DNA from: Mycolicibacter senuensis
Lineage (GTDB): Bacteria > Actinomycetota > Actinomycetes > Mycobacteriales > Mycobacteriaceae
DNA length: 64,000 nt
Direction: 5' to 3'
Assembly: GCF_002101885.1 (NCBI RefSeq)
Contig: NZ_LQPS01000029.1
Coordinates: forward strand, 1-64,000
Notes under the pieces: generated by a model
Database searches by the model: none
Seen by the model: only the letters and a program-made list of their open reading frames with translations
What the model was told of the DNA's origin: nothing
Shown here: positions 44,801 through 54,958 of the stretch, in pieces
Position numbering within the stretch: position 1 is the first letter of the stretch
How the letters are laid out: the number at the start of each line of letters is the position of its first letter
Made by a program: the position numbers and the translations under genes

Positions 44801-47164
44801 CTATTGGCCGCCCACGCCCCGCCAATGCCGGCGCATCCCGATATCCCTGGCGGCGAATGCCTCCCGGGCGAGCCGGGCGATGTGGTCGGAGTCCTTCAGG
44901 ACGCCCCGCAATTCGGCCCGGAACGCCCGGCGGCGCTCGGCCAGGTCCGGCGTGTTCTCCAACAGGTTCTGGTCGGCGACGACTTGGCATGCCGTGGCGA
45001 ACAGCAAAGTCGACACCGACTCACTGCTGCGGACCCGGCCCTGCGCCACGTATTGCCGCCCCACTCCCAGGGCCAGCTGGGTCAGTTCCTGCTCGCCGAT
45101 GTCGGGCGGCGCATCGCAGAGCACGTCGGCGACGATCTCGTAGGCCTCGAAGAACACCCGCAGCATGACGTCGGAGGTCACCGGGGACTTCTCCGAGAGA
45201 ATCCCGTCGACCTCGGCCCCGCCGGCGGCGACCCGCGATTCCCAATCGGAGAACCAGGACATCTCCTCGGCGATGTTGTCGCGGAACGTGGCCGAGTCGG
45301 CGAAATAGAAATCGAACTTCAGCAGGTCCCTCAACCGCATCGCCTGGGTCCAGAAGGTGTCGAGCCGGTCGCCTTCGCCGCGGCGGGCGTGGGCCAGCGC
45401 CAACTCGACGATCGAGGTCTCCAGGAAGGCGTGGATGACCGAGTTGCGGTAGAACGAGGCGGCGTGCTCGTCTTCGGGGGCGATCCGCCACACCGACTCG
45501 CGGCCTCCGTCGACGCGGGTGACCGGATGCCCGTTGGACATCGCGTCGACCGCCGCGCGCACCCCGTCGCGGCTGCGCAGCCGCAGCGCACTGGTGGAGA
45601 TCGGGGTCTGCTTGCGTTCCAAAAAGTCCAGACCGTCTTGCAGCGAATGGTGGATCTGGTCCAGCGTCAACGCCAACCCGTGGGTGGTCAGCAACAGTGC
45701 GGACACCAGGCCGGTGGCACTGATCGGGGTGACGCGCTGGATCCGCCAGGCCACCTCGATGGCCATCTTCTGCATGGCCAGCCGCTTGGCATCGGGATCG
45801 CTCGCCGCCGGACCGTCGGGGGACCCGAGGTACTGCCGCATCGACACCGCTTCGGGGAAACGCACGTAGATCTTGCCGTAGTTGCGTTCGCCCTGCGCTT
45901 TGATGAACCGGTAGAGCCAACGAGCCCCCTCCGGGGTCTTCTCCCCGCCGCGGGCATAGGCGGCGTATTCGTCGGTCTCGTGCAATTGGTCGAAGCTGAT
46001 CGAAACACCTTGCAGCAGAACATCGTCAGTGCGGTCATCCAGGTAGGCGTCGGCGACGTAGGTCATCAGCCCGAGCTTGGGAGGCAGCATCTTGCCGGTG
46101 CGCGACCGGGTTCCCTCGATGGACCAGCTCAGGTTGAACCGCTTCTCCATCACGTAGCCGACGTACTCCTTGAGCACGTACTTGTAGAGCGGGTTGTTGC
46201 CGATACTGCGCCGGATGAAGATCACCCCGGAGCGGCGCAGCAGTGGCCCCATCAATCCGAAAGACAGGTTGATCCCGGCGAATACGTGCACCGGCGGCAG
46301 CCGGTTCTCGGCCATCGCCACCGGCATGACCGCGCCGTCGATGTAGGAGCGGTGGGAGAACAGCAGCACCGCGGGATGGCTTTCCAGCGCGGTGCGCAGC
46401 GCGGCGACCTGATACTCGTCGTAGTCGATCTCGGGGTCGAACCCGCGGCTGAGCATTCGGGTCAGCACACCGACCAGGTCGACCGAGACGCGACTCCACC
46501 CGGTGGACAGCTCGTCGAGCATCTTGCCCGCCTCTTCGAGCGTGGCGCCGGGAATGGCCTTCAGTCCGTCGCGAAAACGGGTGGACGCCAAGATCTCGGG
46601 CTTGACCAGCCGCGGTGACTTGTACTGCGGTCCCAGGATCCGGTACTCGGCACGCTCCAGCGCCAGCACCGCCCGCCGGGTGACGAAGTGCGCGAAGTCG
46701 CGGGGGTTGTCGCCGACGGTGTTCTCGCTCCACTGCTCGCGCAGGTGGGCGACGCTGGCCGGCTCGCCGGCGACCACCCGGGCCAGCGCCGCGTCGGTCC
46801 GCACGATCTGGCGTTGCTGACGCTCGCCGGGCCGGTATGGGTTACGGCCGGGCAGCAGCGCGGCCACCCGGGACAGCGCCGACGCTCCAGCCCGCGGCAT
46901 CCAGAACACCCGCACCGGCAAGATCGAGCGCTGTTCGTCGCGTTCGAGCTGTCCCACCAGCCGGGCCATCGTCGAGGGCGGCCTGTCCGGTTCGAGCGGA
47001 AACAGCTCGGCGCGGACATCGGGATTCGCCTGTCGGTACCGATCCAGCCAATCCCTGACCAGGCCGGCCTCCACGTCCGACGACACGAACGCCAACACCA
47101 GCGTGTCGCCGGTCACGGTGGGTTCGGAGTGGTCGGCGGGATCGGTGGCCGGTGATGTCGTCAC
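44801..47164 (-). CDS. plsB2: Glycerol-3-phosphate 1-O-acyltransferase PlsB2
   Basis: First acylation step of phospholipid and triacylglycerol synthesis. The 787-residue product has the acyltransferase block I HRSYIDG (His271/Asp276), block II GVIFIRR and block [12 protein letters not shown]. Length matches H37Rv PlsB2 (789). The GTG at 47164 overlaps the plsC stop as GTGA, so it is translated after plsC in one operon. Membrane-associated. Counterpart of Rv2482c. Confidence 0.95.
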   Translation of the reverse strand: MTTSPATDPADHSEPTVTGDTLVLAFVSSDVEAGLVRDWLDRYRQANPDVRAELFPLEPDRPPSTMARLVGQLERDEQRSILPVRVFWMPRAGASALSRVAALLPGRNPYRPGERQQRQIVRTDAALARVVAGEPASVAHLREQWSENTVGDNPRDFAHFVTRRAVLALERAEYRILGPQYKSPRLVKPEILASTRFRDGLKAIPGATLEEAGKMLDELSTGWSRVSVDLVGVLTRMLSRGFDPEIDYDEYQVAALRTALESHPAVLLFSHRSYIDGAVMPVAMAENRLPPVHVFAGINLSFGLMGPLLRRSGVIFIRRSIGNNPLYKYVLKEYVGYVMEKRFNLSWSIEGTRSRTGKMLPPKLGLMTYVADAYLDDRTDDVLLQGVSISFDQLHETDEYAAYARGGEKTPEGARWLYRFIKAQGERNYGKIYVRFPEAVSMRQYLGSPDGPAASDPDAKRLAMQKMAIEVAWRIQRVTPISATGLVSALLLTTHGLALTLDQIHHSLQDGLDFLERKQTPISTSALRLRSRDGVRAAVDAMSNGHPVTRVDGGRESVWRIAPEDEHAASFYRNSVIHAFLETSIVELALAHARRGEGDRLDTFWTQAMRLRDLLKFDFYFADSATFRDNIAEEMSWFSDWESRVAAGGAEVDGILSEKSPVTSDVMLRVFFEAYEIVADVLCDAPPDIGEQELTQLALGVGRQYVAQGRVRSSESVSTLLFATACQVVADQNLLENTPDLAERRRAFRAELRGVLKDSDHIARLAREAFAARDIGMRRHWRGVGGQ

Positions 47165-48753
47165 TGCACCTCTTTCGGGCCGGCGGTCTTGTTCGCCTTC
47201 GACGCTGTCTTTTTGGCGGCGGCCTTCTTGGCCGGCGTCTTCTTGGCCGCGGCCTTCTTGGCCGGCTTGGGCGACCACCGCGGCAACTCGTCGACCGGCC
47301 AGTCGGCCAGCGTGTCCAGATAGAGCTGACGGATCTCCGCGATCCGGTCGGACAGGTTGTCGACTGTCCAGTCCTCGACCGAGATCGCCGGGAACACCGC
47401 GACGTCGACGGTGCCCGGATTGGCGCTCATCGAGTCCCGGGCGGCGACCACCTCGGCATTGCGGATCACGATCGGCACGATCGGAATCCCCGCGGCCATC
47501 GCGATACGGAACGGCCCCTTTTTGAACGGCCCCACCCCGGTGGTGTCGACGCGGGTGCCCTCGGGGGCGATCACCACCGACAGCCCCCGCTTGGCGCGTT
47601 CCTCGACCTCGTGCAGTGATTCCACCGCCGATGCCGCGTCGTCCCGGTCGATGAACACCATCTCGGTCAGCTTTCCCAGCGGGCCGGCGATCGGGTCGCG
47701 CTCCAGCTCGCGTTTGCCGACGCTGACCCAGTTGTCGCGCACCAGCGATGCGGTGATGACCGGGTCGACCTGATTGCGGTGATTGAAGATGAACACCGCC
47801 GGCCGGCTCGCGGTGAGATTCTCCTTGCCGATCACGTTGAGCTGCACGCCGTTAAGACTCAGCAGCAGATGCGGGAAGAAGGCCGTGAAGAAGTTGACAC
47901 CCCGGCGCCGGCTGCCGCTCAACAGGCCCAGCCCGATCGCGCCGGCGCCCACCGGCACCATCGATCCCAGCGCGGCGAGGTTGCGCAGCTGACCGACGAC
48001 GCCACTGCCGCGGCTGCTGAACCGCAGGATCGGCCAGCCCCGCTTGCGCGCGACCGAGGCCATCTTGCCTTCGGGGTTGGTCGGTCTGGGGTTGCCGACC
48101 AGATGCATCAACGCGACGTCCTCGTCGCCGTCGGCGTAGAAGTAGCTGTCCTGCAGATCGATGTCGTGCTCGGCGGCGAACTTCTGCACCGCGGCGGCCT
48201 TTCCCGGTCCCCACAGGATCGGATCCCGCACATCCCCCGTGAGCACGCCGTTCTCGTCGGTGACGAAGGCGTTGGTGAGGGTGTTGGTGATGCCGAGGAA
48301 GCGGGCGACCGGTTCGACCTGGATGGTCAGCGCCGAGGAACTCAGCACCACGGTGTGTCCCCGAGCCTGATGCGCGCGCACCACTTCGCGCATCTCCGGG
48401 TAGATCCGTCCGGCGATCTTCTGGACGAACAACCGCTCGCCGATCTCGTCGAGGTCAGTGATCGAGCGCCCCTGCAAGGCCGAGGACGCCTTGGTGATGA
48501 GTTGCTCGAATTCGATGCGGCCGAGTTGGTGGTTGAGCCCGGCCTGGATCATGCCGAACAACTCCCCGATCCCCATGTCACGGCTGCGGACTCGTTCCCG
48601 GGTGAGGATGACGGCGGTGAAGCCGGCCACCAGGGTGCCGTCGAGGTCGAAGAAGGCGCCGATTTTGGGACCGGACGGGCTGGCGGCGATCTCGGCCACC
48701 GAGCCGGGCAGCCGCATGTCACGCGGTGGCTGCGGTGTCTGGTCGTCGGTCAT
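47161..48753 (-). CDS. plsC: HAD phosphatase / 1-acylglycerol-3-phosphate acyltransferase fusion
   Basis: A 530-residue bifunctional-looking protein. An N-terminal HAD-IB phosphatase domain (FFDLDGTLV, Asp36 and Asp38) is followed by a PlsC acyltransferase domain with NHRNQVDP (His325, Asp330) and APEGTR. The last 35 residues are Lys/Ala-rich ([15 protein letters not shown]), which may bind membrane or nucleic acid. The architecture and position match Rv2483c. It overlaps the WS/DGAT gene upstream by 4 bp and plsB2 downstream by 3 bp. Confidence 0.94.
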   Translation of the reverse strand: MTDDQTPQPPRDMRLPGSVAEIAASPSGPKIGAFFDLDGTLVAGFTAVILTRERVRSRDMGIGELFGMIQAGLNHQLGRIEFEQLITKASSALQGRSITDLDEIGERLFVQKIAGRIYPEMREVVRAHQARGHTVVLSSSALTIQVEPVARFLGITNTLTNAFVTDENGVLTGDVRDPILWGPGKAAAVQKFAAEHDIDLQDSYFYADGDEDVALMHLVGNPRPTNPEGKMASVARKRGWPILRFSSRGSGVVGQLRNLAALGSMVPVGAGAIGLGLLSGSRRRGVNFFTAFFPHLLLSLNGVQLNVIGKENLTASRPAVFIFNHRNQVDPVITASLVRDNWVSVGKRELERDPIAGPLGKLTEMVFIDRDDAASAVESLHEVEERAKRGLSVVIAPEGTRVDTTGVGPFKKGPFRIAMAAGIPIVPIVIRNAEVVAARDSMSANPGTVDVAVFPAISVEDWTVDNLSDRIAEIRQLYLDTLADWPVDELPRWSPKPAKKAAAKKTPAKKAAAKKTASKANKTAGPKEVQ

Positions 48754-50198
48754 GATGCGGCACCCGGATCGAACGACGCCGCCACGCAGTGCGGCGCAGG
48801 CTCACCGGCGAGCGCCAACACCTCGTCGAATCCCTGGACCAGACATGCGCCGAACAGCTTCTCGTCGCGGACCGCAGCGCGGTCGTAGCGGACGGTGATG
48901 GTGCACTCACCGCCGCGCGAAATCAACACCACCATCATCGCCACCCCCGGAAGCGGGCCGATTCCATAGTGCCGCAGCACTTTCGCTCCGGCGATGTAGG
49001 TTTCACCGGGATAGAACGCCACGTTGCTGGCCTGCACGTCGGCACCGACGACGGACTCGGTCATCTTCTCCAGGACCGGCGTCGGGATGACGCTCAACAG
49101 CGGTGCGACGGAGCCGATCACATCCATTGCGGGCTCTTCGCGCCGCCGCGTCATCTGGGACCGGATCCGCTTCATCCGCTCCACCGGGTCGGCGACTCCG
49201 ACCGGGGCGGCCAGATTCACTCCGGTGAAGCGGTTGCCGCCGGCGGGATCGGCCTCAGCGCGCAGGTTCACCGGGATGGCCATCGGCAAGGTGGCGATCG
49301 GGACACCCAGCGCCCGGTGGTAGCGCCCGAGCGCACCGGAGAGCGCGGCCAGGTAGGCGTCGTTGATCGACCCGCCACCTGCCTTGGCGGCCCGGTGCAG
49401 ATCCGACAGCCCGACGTCGATCGCCTGGGTGCGGCTGGTCAGGCTGCGCCGACGCAGCAGTGGCGAGGGTTCTGCGGCCTGACTCATCACCCGCGCGCTG
49501 GACCGGGCGTAGCCGATGGCACCGGCCACCGCCGACAACGGGTCACGCACCGTGCGGGTTGCCATCGACAGCGCACCGAACAGCACATCACGGGTACCGC
49601 CGAGCACCGTCGCGGGCAGATGGTTGATGCCGTCGCGCATCAGGTCGTTGGCCGACAGGTCCTGCGGTACCGGTTGCGGCGGCATCGCCCGGGCGGGCGG
49701 ATCGCGTTCCAGGTCGTAGATCTGTCCGAACATCGCAGCGCCGCCGACACCGTCGGTGACGGCGTGACTCAGGTGCAGCAACGTGGCGGCCCGCCCCCCG
49801 GCCAGCCCCTCCACCAGCGTCGCCGACCACAGCGGTCGCTGGATGTCCAGCGGTGATTGCAGACTCACCTCGGCCAGGTCGAGCACTTCGCGCAGCCCGC
49901 CGGGTTCGGGCACCCGCAGCCGGCGCACGTGGAAGTCGAGGTTGAAGTCGGGGTCCACCACCCAGCGCGGCGCCGCCGTCGGCAGCGTCGGCACCACGAC
50001 CTTCTGGCGCAGCCGCAGCACCCGCCGGGAAACGTTCTCGAACAGCCCGCGGAAACGAATCCAGTCCGGAGTGGTGTCGAGCAACTCCAAGCCCATGATT
50101 CCCGAACGGGTGCGCGGGTTGGCCTCGCCGCGGTGCAACAGATAGTCGACGGCACCGAGTTCGGTCGGCAGGCCCGCGGCGTCGACCAGGTCACCCAC
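48750..50198 (-). CDS. Wax ester synthase / diacylglycerol acyltransferase family protein (Rv2484c-like)
   Basis: A 482-residue WS/DGAT protein that would complete triacylglycerol synthesis after PlsB2 and PlsC. The acyl-transfer motif, normally HHxxxDG, reads SHAVTDG here with the catalytic second His at about residue 145, so the first His is replaced by Ser. Other family blocks are present (PLWSATLVEG, NDAYLAALSGAL, ATLPMAIPVNLR). GTG 50198 is chosen because GGGAG lies 8 bp upstream; the frame runs 20 codons further. First gene of the WS/DGAT-plsC-plsB2 operon. Confidence 0.9.
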   Translation of the reverse strand: MGDLVDAAGLPTELGAVDYLLHRGEANPRTRSGIMGLELLDTTPDWIRFRGLFENVSRRVLRLRQKVVVPTLPTAAPRWVVDPDFNLDFHVRRLRVPEPGGLREVLDLAEVSLQSPLDIQRPLWSATLVEGLAGGRAATLLHLSHAVTDGVGGAAMFGQIYDLERDPPARAMPPQPVPQDLSANDLMRDGINHLPATVLGGTRDVLFGALSMATRTVRDPLSAVAGAIGYARSSARVMSQAAEPSPLLRRRSLTSRTQAIDVGLSDLHRAAKAGGGSINDAYLAALSGALGRYHRALGVPIATLPMAIPVNLRAEADPAGGNRFTGVNLAAPVGVADPVERMKRIRSQMTRRREEPAMDVIGSVAPLLSVIPTPVLEKMTESVVGADVQASNVAFYPGETYIAGAKVLRHYGIGPLPGVAMMVVLISRGGECTITVRYDRAAVRDEKLFGACLVQGFDEVLALAGEPAPHCVAASFDPGAAS

Positions 50199-50475
50199 GT
50201 GGCGCTCCCGACACCGGTTCACCGTCCGAGCCTGCCCGGCGCACCGACGCTGCGACAACCACGCGCCCCTCCTGATTCACACTGATCACGAACTCCATTC
50301 AACGCTAGTTGTTAGCCGCTGGCGACGGGTGTCGATTGTCCAGATCAGGCCTCCGGTGGGCAAAACGAAATACTCTGCTGGCCGGTTGAATTGGAAGCCA
50401 CATATCGACGGCCCGACGCCGCGTTGCTCGGTCGCCGCCAATCCGGCGCCATCAGCCGATAAACTGGCCTGCAAT

Positions 50476-50549
50476 GCCCCCGTAGCTCAGGCGGATAGAG
50501 CACATGACTTCTAATCTTGTGGTCGCAGGTTCGAGTCCTGCCGGGGGCG
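50476..50549 (+). tRNA. tRNA-Arg (anticodon TCT)
   Basis: A 74-nt cloverleaf with acceptor stem GCCCCCG/CGGGGGC, D-arm GCTC...GAGC, anticodon loop CTTCTAA (anticodon TCT) and T loop TTCGAGT with stem GCAGG/CCTGC. The anticodon stem CATGA/TCTTG has a T-T mismatch in its middle pair, which is unusual. CCA is not encoded. Confidence 0.92.
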
Positions 50550-50636
50550 CACCGAAGTGCAGCACAGGGCCACCTGTCGCGTGACATTGTGTCGGAAACC
50601 CGCAATGATGCCGGGTAAACCGGGAAAGGCAGGCTC

Positions 50637-50726
50637 ATGGGCCACGAACGCACCCTCATCCTCTACACGGTCTTCATGATCGCGCTGATTGCGGTGTCCG
50701 CCGTGATCATCGCCTGGGTCGCCTGA
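50637..50726 (+). CDS. 29-residue single-span membrane peptide
   Basis: A short open frame encodes [20 protein letters not shown] followed by SAVIIAWVA and a TGA. It has one hydrophobic helix of about 20 residues after a charged MGHERT start. A good ribosome site GGGAAAGG lies 8-9 bp before the ATG. It sits between tRNA-Arg and echA14 in an otherwise empty gap. I know no family; the combination of ribosome site, start, stop and clean membrane profile argues it is real. Function unknown; such peptides often modulate membrane complexes. Confidence 0.6.
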   Translation: MGHERTLILYTVFMIALIAVSAVIIAWVA

Positions 50727-50752
50727 CCGGGTTCGCGATACCGTCATCGTCG

Positions 50753-51511
50753 ATGACACAATCCGATCTCGTCTTGTTCAGCGTCGCTGACCGGGTGGCG
50801 TTGATTACCGTCAATGATCCCGACCGGCGTAACGCGGTCACCGGCGCGATGTCGGCACAATTGCGGGCCGCGGTGCAGCGGGCCGAAGCCGACACCGGCG
50901 TGCACGCGGTGGTGGTCACCGGCGCGGGCCGGGCGTTCTGCGCCGGCGCCGACCTGTCGGCGCTCGGAGCCGCCACCGAAGACGGCCTGCTGGCGCTCTA
51001 CGACGGCTTCATGGCGGTCGCGCAGTGCGCGCTGCCCACCGTCGCCGCGGTCAACGGCGCCGCGGTGGGCGCCGGGCTGAATCTGGCACTGGCGGCTGAT
51101 GTGCGGATCGCCGGCCCGGCAGCCGTGTTCGACGCCCGGTTCCAGCAGTTGGGTCTGCACCCCGGGGGCGGCGCCACCTGGATGCTGCATCGGGCCGTGG
51201 GACCCCAGGCCGCCCGGGCGGCGCTGTTGTTCGGTATGCGTTTCGACGCCCGGGCCGCAGTGCAGCACGGGTTGGCCCTGCAGGTCGCCGACGATCCGGT
51301 CGACGCGGCGATCACGTTGGCCGCCGGGCCGGCGTCGGCACCGCGGGACGTGGTGTTGGCGACCAAGGCCACGATGCGCACCACGGCGAGTCCGGGAGCG
51401 GTGGAGGGCGAGCAGCACGAGTTCGCCAAGCGCACCGAACTGGGTCCGCAGGCGGCGACGGTGGAGTCACCGGAGTTCGCGTCTCGGCTGGCCGCCGCGC
51501 GACGCCGCTGA
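50753..51511 (+). CDS. echA14: Enoyl-CoA hydratase/isomerase family protein (EchA14-like)
   Basis: A 252-residue crotonase-fold protein with the CoA-binding start [19 protein letters not shown], the oxyanion-hole segments [12 protein letters not shown] and [20 protein letters not shown], and the position typical for EchA14 (Rv2486). The acid/base Glu expected in a true hydratase is not obvious ([19 protein letters not shown]), so isomerase or hydrolase activity is possible. Substrate unknown. Its stop faces the bkdC stop 8 bp away. Confidence 0.88.
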   Translation: MTQSDLVLFSVADRVALITVNDPDRRNAVTGAMSAQLRAAVQRAEADTGVHAVVVTGAGRAFCAGADLSALGAATEDGLLALYDGFMAVAQCALPTVAAVNGAAVGAGLNLALAADVRIAGPAAVFDARFQQLGLHPGGGATWMLHRAVGPQAARAALLFGMRFDARAAVQHGLALQVADDPVDAAITLAAGPASAPRDVVLATKATMRTTASPGAVEGEQHEFAKRTELGPQAATVESPEFASRLAAARRR

Positions 51512-51519
51512 GCCGCGGG

Positions 51520-52722
51520 CTACAGGTCCAGCAGCGCGGTATCGGGATGTTCGATCAGACCGCGTAGCGCACACAGGAATTCGGCGACCTGTGCACCGTC
51601 GGCGACACGGTGGTCAAACGCGCAGGTCAGCGTCATCTGCGGGCGGATGACGACGGCGTCGTCGATGGCGACCGGCCGCGGTTTCAGCGAACCCATGCCC
51701 AGGATCGCCGCCTCGGGGTAGTTGATCACCGGCACACCGTCGTCGATGCCGAGGGCGCCGAAGTTGGAGACGGTGAACGTCGACCCCTGCAACTCGGCCG
51801 GTTGGAGACTGCCGGCGCGGGCGCCGACGATGAGCCGCGTCACGCAGTCGGCGAGGTCCCGGGTGGTCTTGCGGTGCGCGTCGAACACCACCGGGACCAG
51901 CAGTCCACGCGGGGCGGCCACCCCGAAGCCTAGGTGGATGGCACGGTGGGTGCGGACCCGGGGGCCCTCCGGCGCGTCGACCCAGGTCGCGTTGAGCACC
52001 GGATGACGGGTCAAGGCGAGGATCACCAGCCGCAGCGTCAGTGTGAACGGCGTGATCGATGTGCCGCCGACGTGGTCGGCAAGGCGGTCGCGCAGCTGCA
52101 GCAGATTGGTGCAATCCACCTGTACGGCGGCATGGGCATCCGGGATCTTACTGCGGGACATGGTCATTCGCTCTGCCATCGCAGCCTGCACCCGACTCAC
52201 CGGACGCAGCTCATCGGCCGACCGGTCGGCGGCCGCCGCGGCCAGCACGCCGTCGGTGGTGATCACGCCGCGCGGGCCCGGTGGCACGCCGCCCAGGTCG
52301 ACGCCCAACTCGGCGGCGAGCTTGCGGGCGCCCGGCTTGGCTTTGGGTCGGGGGCTGCTCGCGCAGGCTCGGCGGCTGGCGTCGACGGTGTCGTCGGCGC
52401 CGTAGCCGACCAACACCGCTGCGCGCACCGGCGGCGTCGCGTCGAAGGGCTGGGGCGCGGACTCAGCCGCCGGACCGGTATCGATCCGCACCAGCGGCGC
52501 CCCGACCGCGAGCACATCGCCCTCGGCGCCACCGAGTTCGACGATCCGGCCGGCGTACGGGCTGGGAATCTCCACTTCGGCTTTGGCCGTCTCCACCGAG
52601 CACAGCGTCTGGTTGAGTTCCACCTCGTCACCGACGGCCACGTCCCAACTGGTCACCGTGACCTCTTCGAGTCCCTCACCCAGGTCTGGAACCGCGAACG
52701 TCGTGATCTGTTCTGTACTCAC
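51520..52722 (-). CDS. bkdC: Branched-chain alpha-keto acid dehydrogenase E2 (dihydrolipoamide acyltransferase)
   Basis: Acyltransferase core of the BCKADH complex. From GTG 52722 it is 400 residues: one lipoyl domain with the modified Lys in [14 protein letters not shown] (about residue 45), a Pro/Ala linker, a peripheral-subunit binding domain ([16 protein letters not shown]) and a catalytic domain ending with the FDHRVADG active site. The GTG overlaps the bkdB stop (GTGA). Counterpart of Rv2495c. Confidence 0.95.
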   Translation of the reverse strand: MSTEQITTFAVPDLGEGLEEVTVTSWDVAVGDEVELNQTLCSVETAKAEVEIPSPYAGRIVELGGAEGDVLAVGAPLVRIDTGPAAESAPQPFDATPPVRAAVLVGYGADDTVDASRRACASSPRPKAKPGARKLAAELGVDLGGVPPGPRGVITTDGVLAAAAADRSADELRPVSRVQAAMAERMTMSRSKIPDAHAAVQVDCTNLLQLRDRLADHVGGTSITPFTLTLRLVILALTRHPVLNATWVDAPEGPRVRTHRAIHLGFGVAAPRGLLVPVVFDAHRKTTRDLADCVTRLIVGARAGSLQPAELQGSTFTVSNFGALGIDDGVPVINYPEAAILGMGSLKPRPVAIDDAVVIRPQMTLTCAFDHRVADGAQVAEFLCALRGLIEHPDTALLDL

Positions 52723-53768
52723 GGCGCCTCCAGCACACGCTGGACGCAATCCAGCAGGCGGTCGGGTCCCGGAAGCCACAGCCGCTCCAGCCGGGCCGGC
52801 GGGTACGGGGTGTCGAATCCGGTGGCGCGCAACACCGGTGCCTCCAGTTCGTAGAACAGTTCCTCCTGAATGCGGGCCGCCAGTTCGGCGCCGTAGCCGA
52901 GGTTGCGCGGGCCCTCGTGCAGCACCACGCACCGCCCGGTGCGGCGCACCGATGCCGCGACGGTGTCGAAGTCGAGCGGAACCAGGGACCGCAGGTCGAC
53001 CACTTCCAGGCTCCACCCGTGTTGCCGTGCACCGATTTCAGCCGCCGACAGCGCGGTGGCCACCCCGCCGCCGTAGGTCAGCACCGTGACGTCGGTACCG
53101 GCGCGGCGCACCGCAGCGCAACCGATGCCCGGTTGCGGGTGGGCGGTGTCGACGGCGCCGCGCGCCCAGTACCGCCGCTTCGGCTCCAGGAAGATCACCG
53201 GGTCGGGCGCGGAGATGGCATGCCGCAGCAGCCAGTAGGCGTCCGACGGGTCGGCGGGTACCACCACCTTGAGCCCCGCGGTGTGGGACCAGTAGGTTTC
53301 GGTGGACTCCGAGTGGTGTTCGGCCGCACCGATTCCGCCGAATGACGGGATTCGGACGGTCACTGGCATCGGGATCTCGCCGCGGGTCCGGGTCCGGTAC
53401 TTCGCCAGGTGACTGACCATCTGGTCCAGTGCCGGGTAGCTGAATCCGTCGAACTGGATCTCCGGGACGGGCACGAAGCCGCGCACCGCCAGCCCGACGG
53501 CGATGCCGATCACCGCCGACTCGGCCAGCGGGGTATCGAAACAGCGTTGCTCGCCGAAGGTTTCGGCCAGGCCCTCGGTCACCCGGAACACCCCGCCCTG
53601 CACCCCGACATCGGTGCCGAACACCAACACCTTGCGCTCGGCGTGCATCGCGTCACGCAACGCCCGGTTGAGTGCGGCCACCATGGTCAGCTGTTCGGTA
53701 CCCGCGTTCGGCCCGGTGCTCGGCACGGTGGCCGGCGAGCGGGTGGGCGGTTCAAGGATCTGGGTCAT
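52719..53768 (-). CDS. bkdB: Branched-chain alpha-keto acid dehydrogenase E1 beta
   Basis: A 349-residue transketolase-like subunit. It starts [20 protein letters not shown] and contains [42 protein letters not shown] and FLEPKRRYW, the E1 beta signatures. The ATG at 53768 overlaps the bkdA stop, implying coupled synthesis of alpha and beta. Counterpart of Rv2496c. With BkdA it decarboxylates 2-oxo acids from Val, Leu and Ile. Confidence 0.95.
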   Translation of the reverse strand: MTQILEPPTRSPATVPSTGPNAGTEQLTMVAALNRALRDAMHAERKVLVFGTDVGVQGGVFRVTEGLAETFGEQRCFDTPLAESAVIGIAVGLAVRGFVPVPEIQFDGFSYPALDQMVSHLAKYRTRTRGEIPMPVTVRIPSFGGIGAAEHHSESTETYWSHTAGLKVVVPADPSDAYWLLRHAISAPDPVIFLEPKRRYWARGAVDTAHPQPGIGCAAVRRAGTDVTVLTYGGGVATALSAAEIGARQHGWSLEVVDLRSLVPLDFDTVAASVRRTGRCVVLHEGPRNLGYGAELAARIQEELFYELEAPVLRATGFDTPYPPARLERLWLPGPDRLLDCVQRVLEAP

Positions 53769-54862
53769 CAGCGCTCCCTGGCCAGCTCGGCACGCAGCGC
53801 CCGGCGCTGCTGCTGCAACTCCGGGGTTAGCTCGGCGAACACCGTGGTGAACACCTCGTCGACGTCGACATCGGCCGCGCCGACCGTCGCGTCCCGCAAC
53901 TCGGTGCGCAGCCGCTGGGACCGGGCCGCGACCCGGTCCTCGAGGCGCTGCGTCCATGCGCCGGTGTTGCGCAAATAGCTGCGGTAACGCGGGATCGGGT
54001 CGAGCGCCGCCCAGCGCTCGAGTTCGGCGCTGCTGCGGTAACGCGTCGGATCGTCGGAGGTGGTGTGCGGGCCGAGCCGGTAGGTGACGGCCTCGACCAG
54101 GGTGGGGCCGCCGCCGGTGCGGGCCCGCTCGACCGCTTCGGCCATCACCGCATAACAGGCCAGCGGATCGTTGCCGTCCACCCTGATTCCGGGCATTCCG
54201 TAGCCGATCGCCTTGTGCGCCAGTGACGGAGCGGCGGTCTGCCGGCGCAGCGGCACCGAGATCGCCCACTGGTTGTTCTGCACATAGAACACGCAAGGGG
54301 CGGCGAACACCGCGGCGAAGTTCAGCGCCTCATGCACATCGCCCTCGCTGGTGGCCCCGTCGCCGACGAACGCGACGGTGGCCGAGTCCTCGCCGAGGCG
54401 TTGTGCGCCCATCGCCGCGCCCACCGCGTGCAACGCCTGGGTGCCGATCGGAACCGAGATCGGCGCACAGCATTTCGCAGTGAAGTCCAGTCCGCCGTTC
54501 CATGTTCCGCGCCAAGCGGCCGCCAGGTTCCACGCCGGGATGCCCCGGGCGACGAACACCCCCAGCTCGCGGTACTGCGGGAACAGCCAGTCGGTCTTGC
54601 GCAGGCATGCCGCGGCGCCGATCTGGGCCGCCTCCTGGCCGCGACAGGAGGCGTACAGCGCCAGTTCCCCTTGGCGCTGCAGGTTGACCAGCTCGGTGTC
54701 GAGCTCGCGGGTGAGCACCATCAGTTCGTAGAGCCAGCACAGCGTTTCGCCGGGCAGGTCACGGCTGTAGCGGTTCTCGGCGGTCGGTGCGCCGTCCGGG
54801 CCGATCAGCTGCACAGGTTCGAGGGCGACCTGGGGACCGGGAATGCCTGGCAGCTGGCCCAT
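53768..54862 (-). CDS. bkdA: Branched-chain alpha-keto acid dehydrogenase E1 alpha
   Basis: A 364-residue ThDP-binding subunit with GDGATSEGDVHEALNFAAVF (Mg/ThDP motif ending at the NNQW Asn-loop) and YRELGVFVARG. It is the first gene of bkdABC; AAGGAGG lies 6 bp before the ATG. Counterpart of Rv2497c. The expected upstream leucine-degradation genes (citE, fadE19, accA1, accD1, scoAB in H37Rv) are not found next to it here. Confidence 0.95.
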   Translation of the reverse strand: MGQLPGIPGPQVALEPVQLIGPDGAPTAENRYSRDLPGETLCWLYELMVLTRELDTELVNLQRQGELALYASCRGQEAAQIGAAACLRKTDWLFPQYRELGVFVARGIPAWNLAAAWRGTWNGGLDFTAKCCAPISVPIGTQALHAVGAAMGAQRLGEDSATVAFVGDGATSEGDVHEALNFAAVFAAPCVFYVQNNQWAISVPLRRQTAAPSLAHKAIGYGMPGIRVDGNDPLACYAVMAEAVERARTGGGPTLVEAVTYRLGPHTTSDDPTRYRSSAELERWAALDPIPRYRSYLRNTGAWTQRLEDRVAARSQRLRTELRDATVGAADVDVDEVFTTVFAELTPELQQQRRALRAELARER

Positions 54863-54958
54863 GCGAGCCTCCTTGTGACGCTGCTCTCATTATGCCAGTG
54901 AACCCGCGGTTGCCCGTTGACCGTGACCGGTGGCGTCGACGTGTCTGCGGGCCGGTCG

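Noticed and set aside
50329..50514. A 61-codon frame ending inside tRNA-Arg
   Set aside because: It reads through the tRNA and has no resemblance to a protein family.
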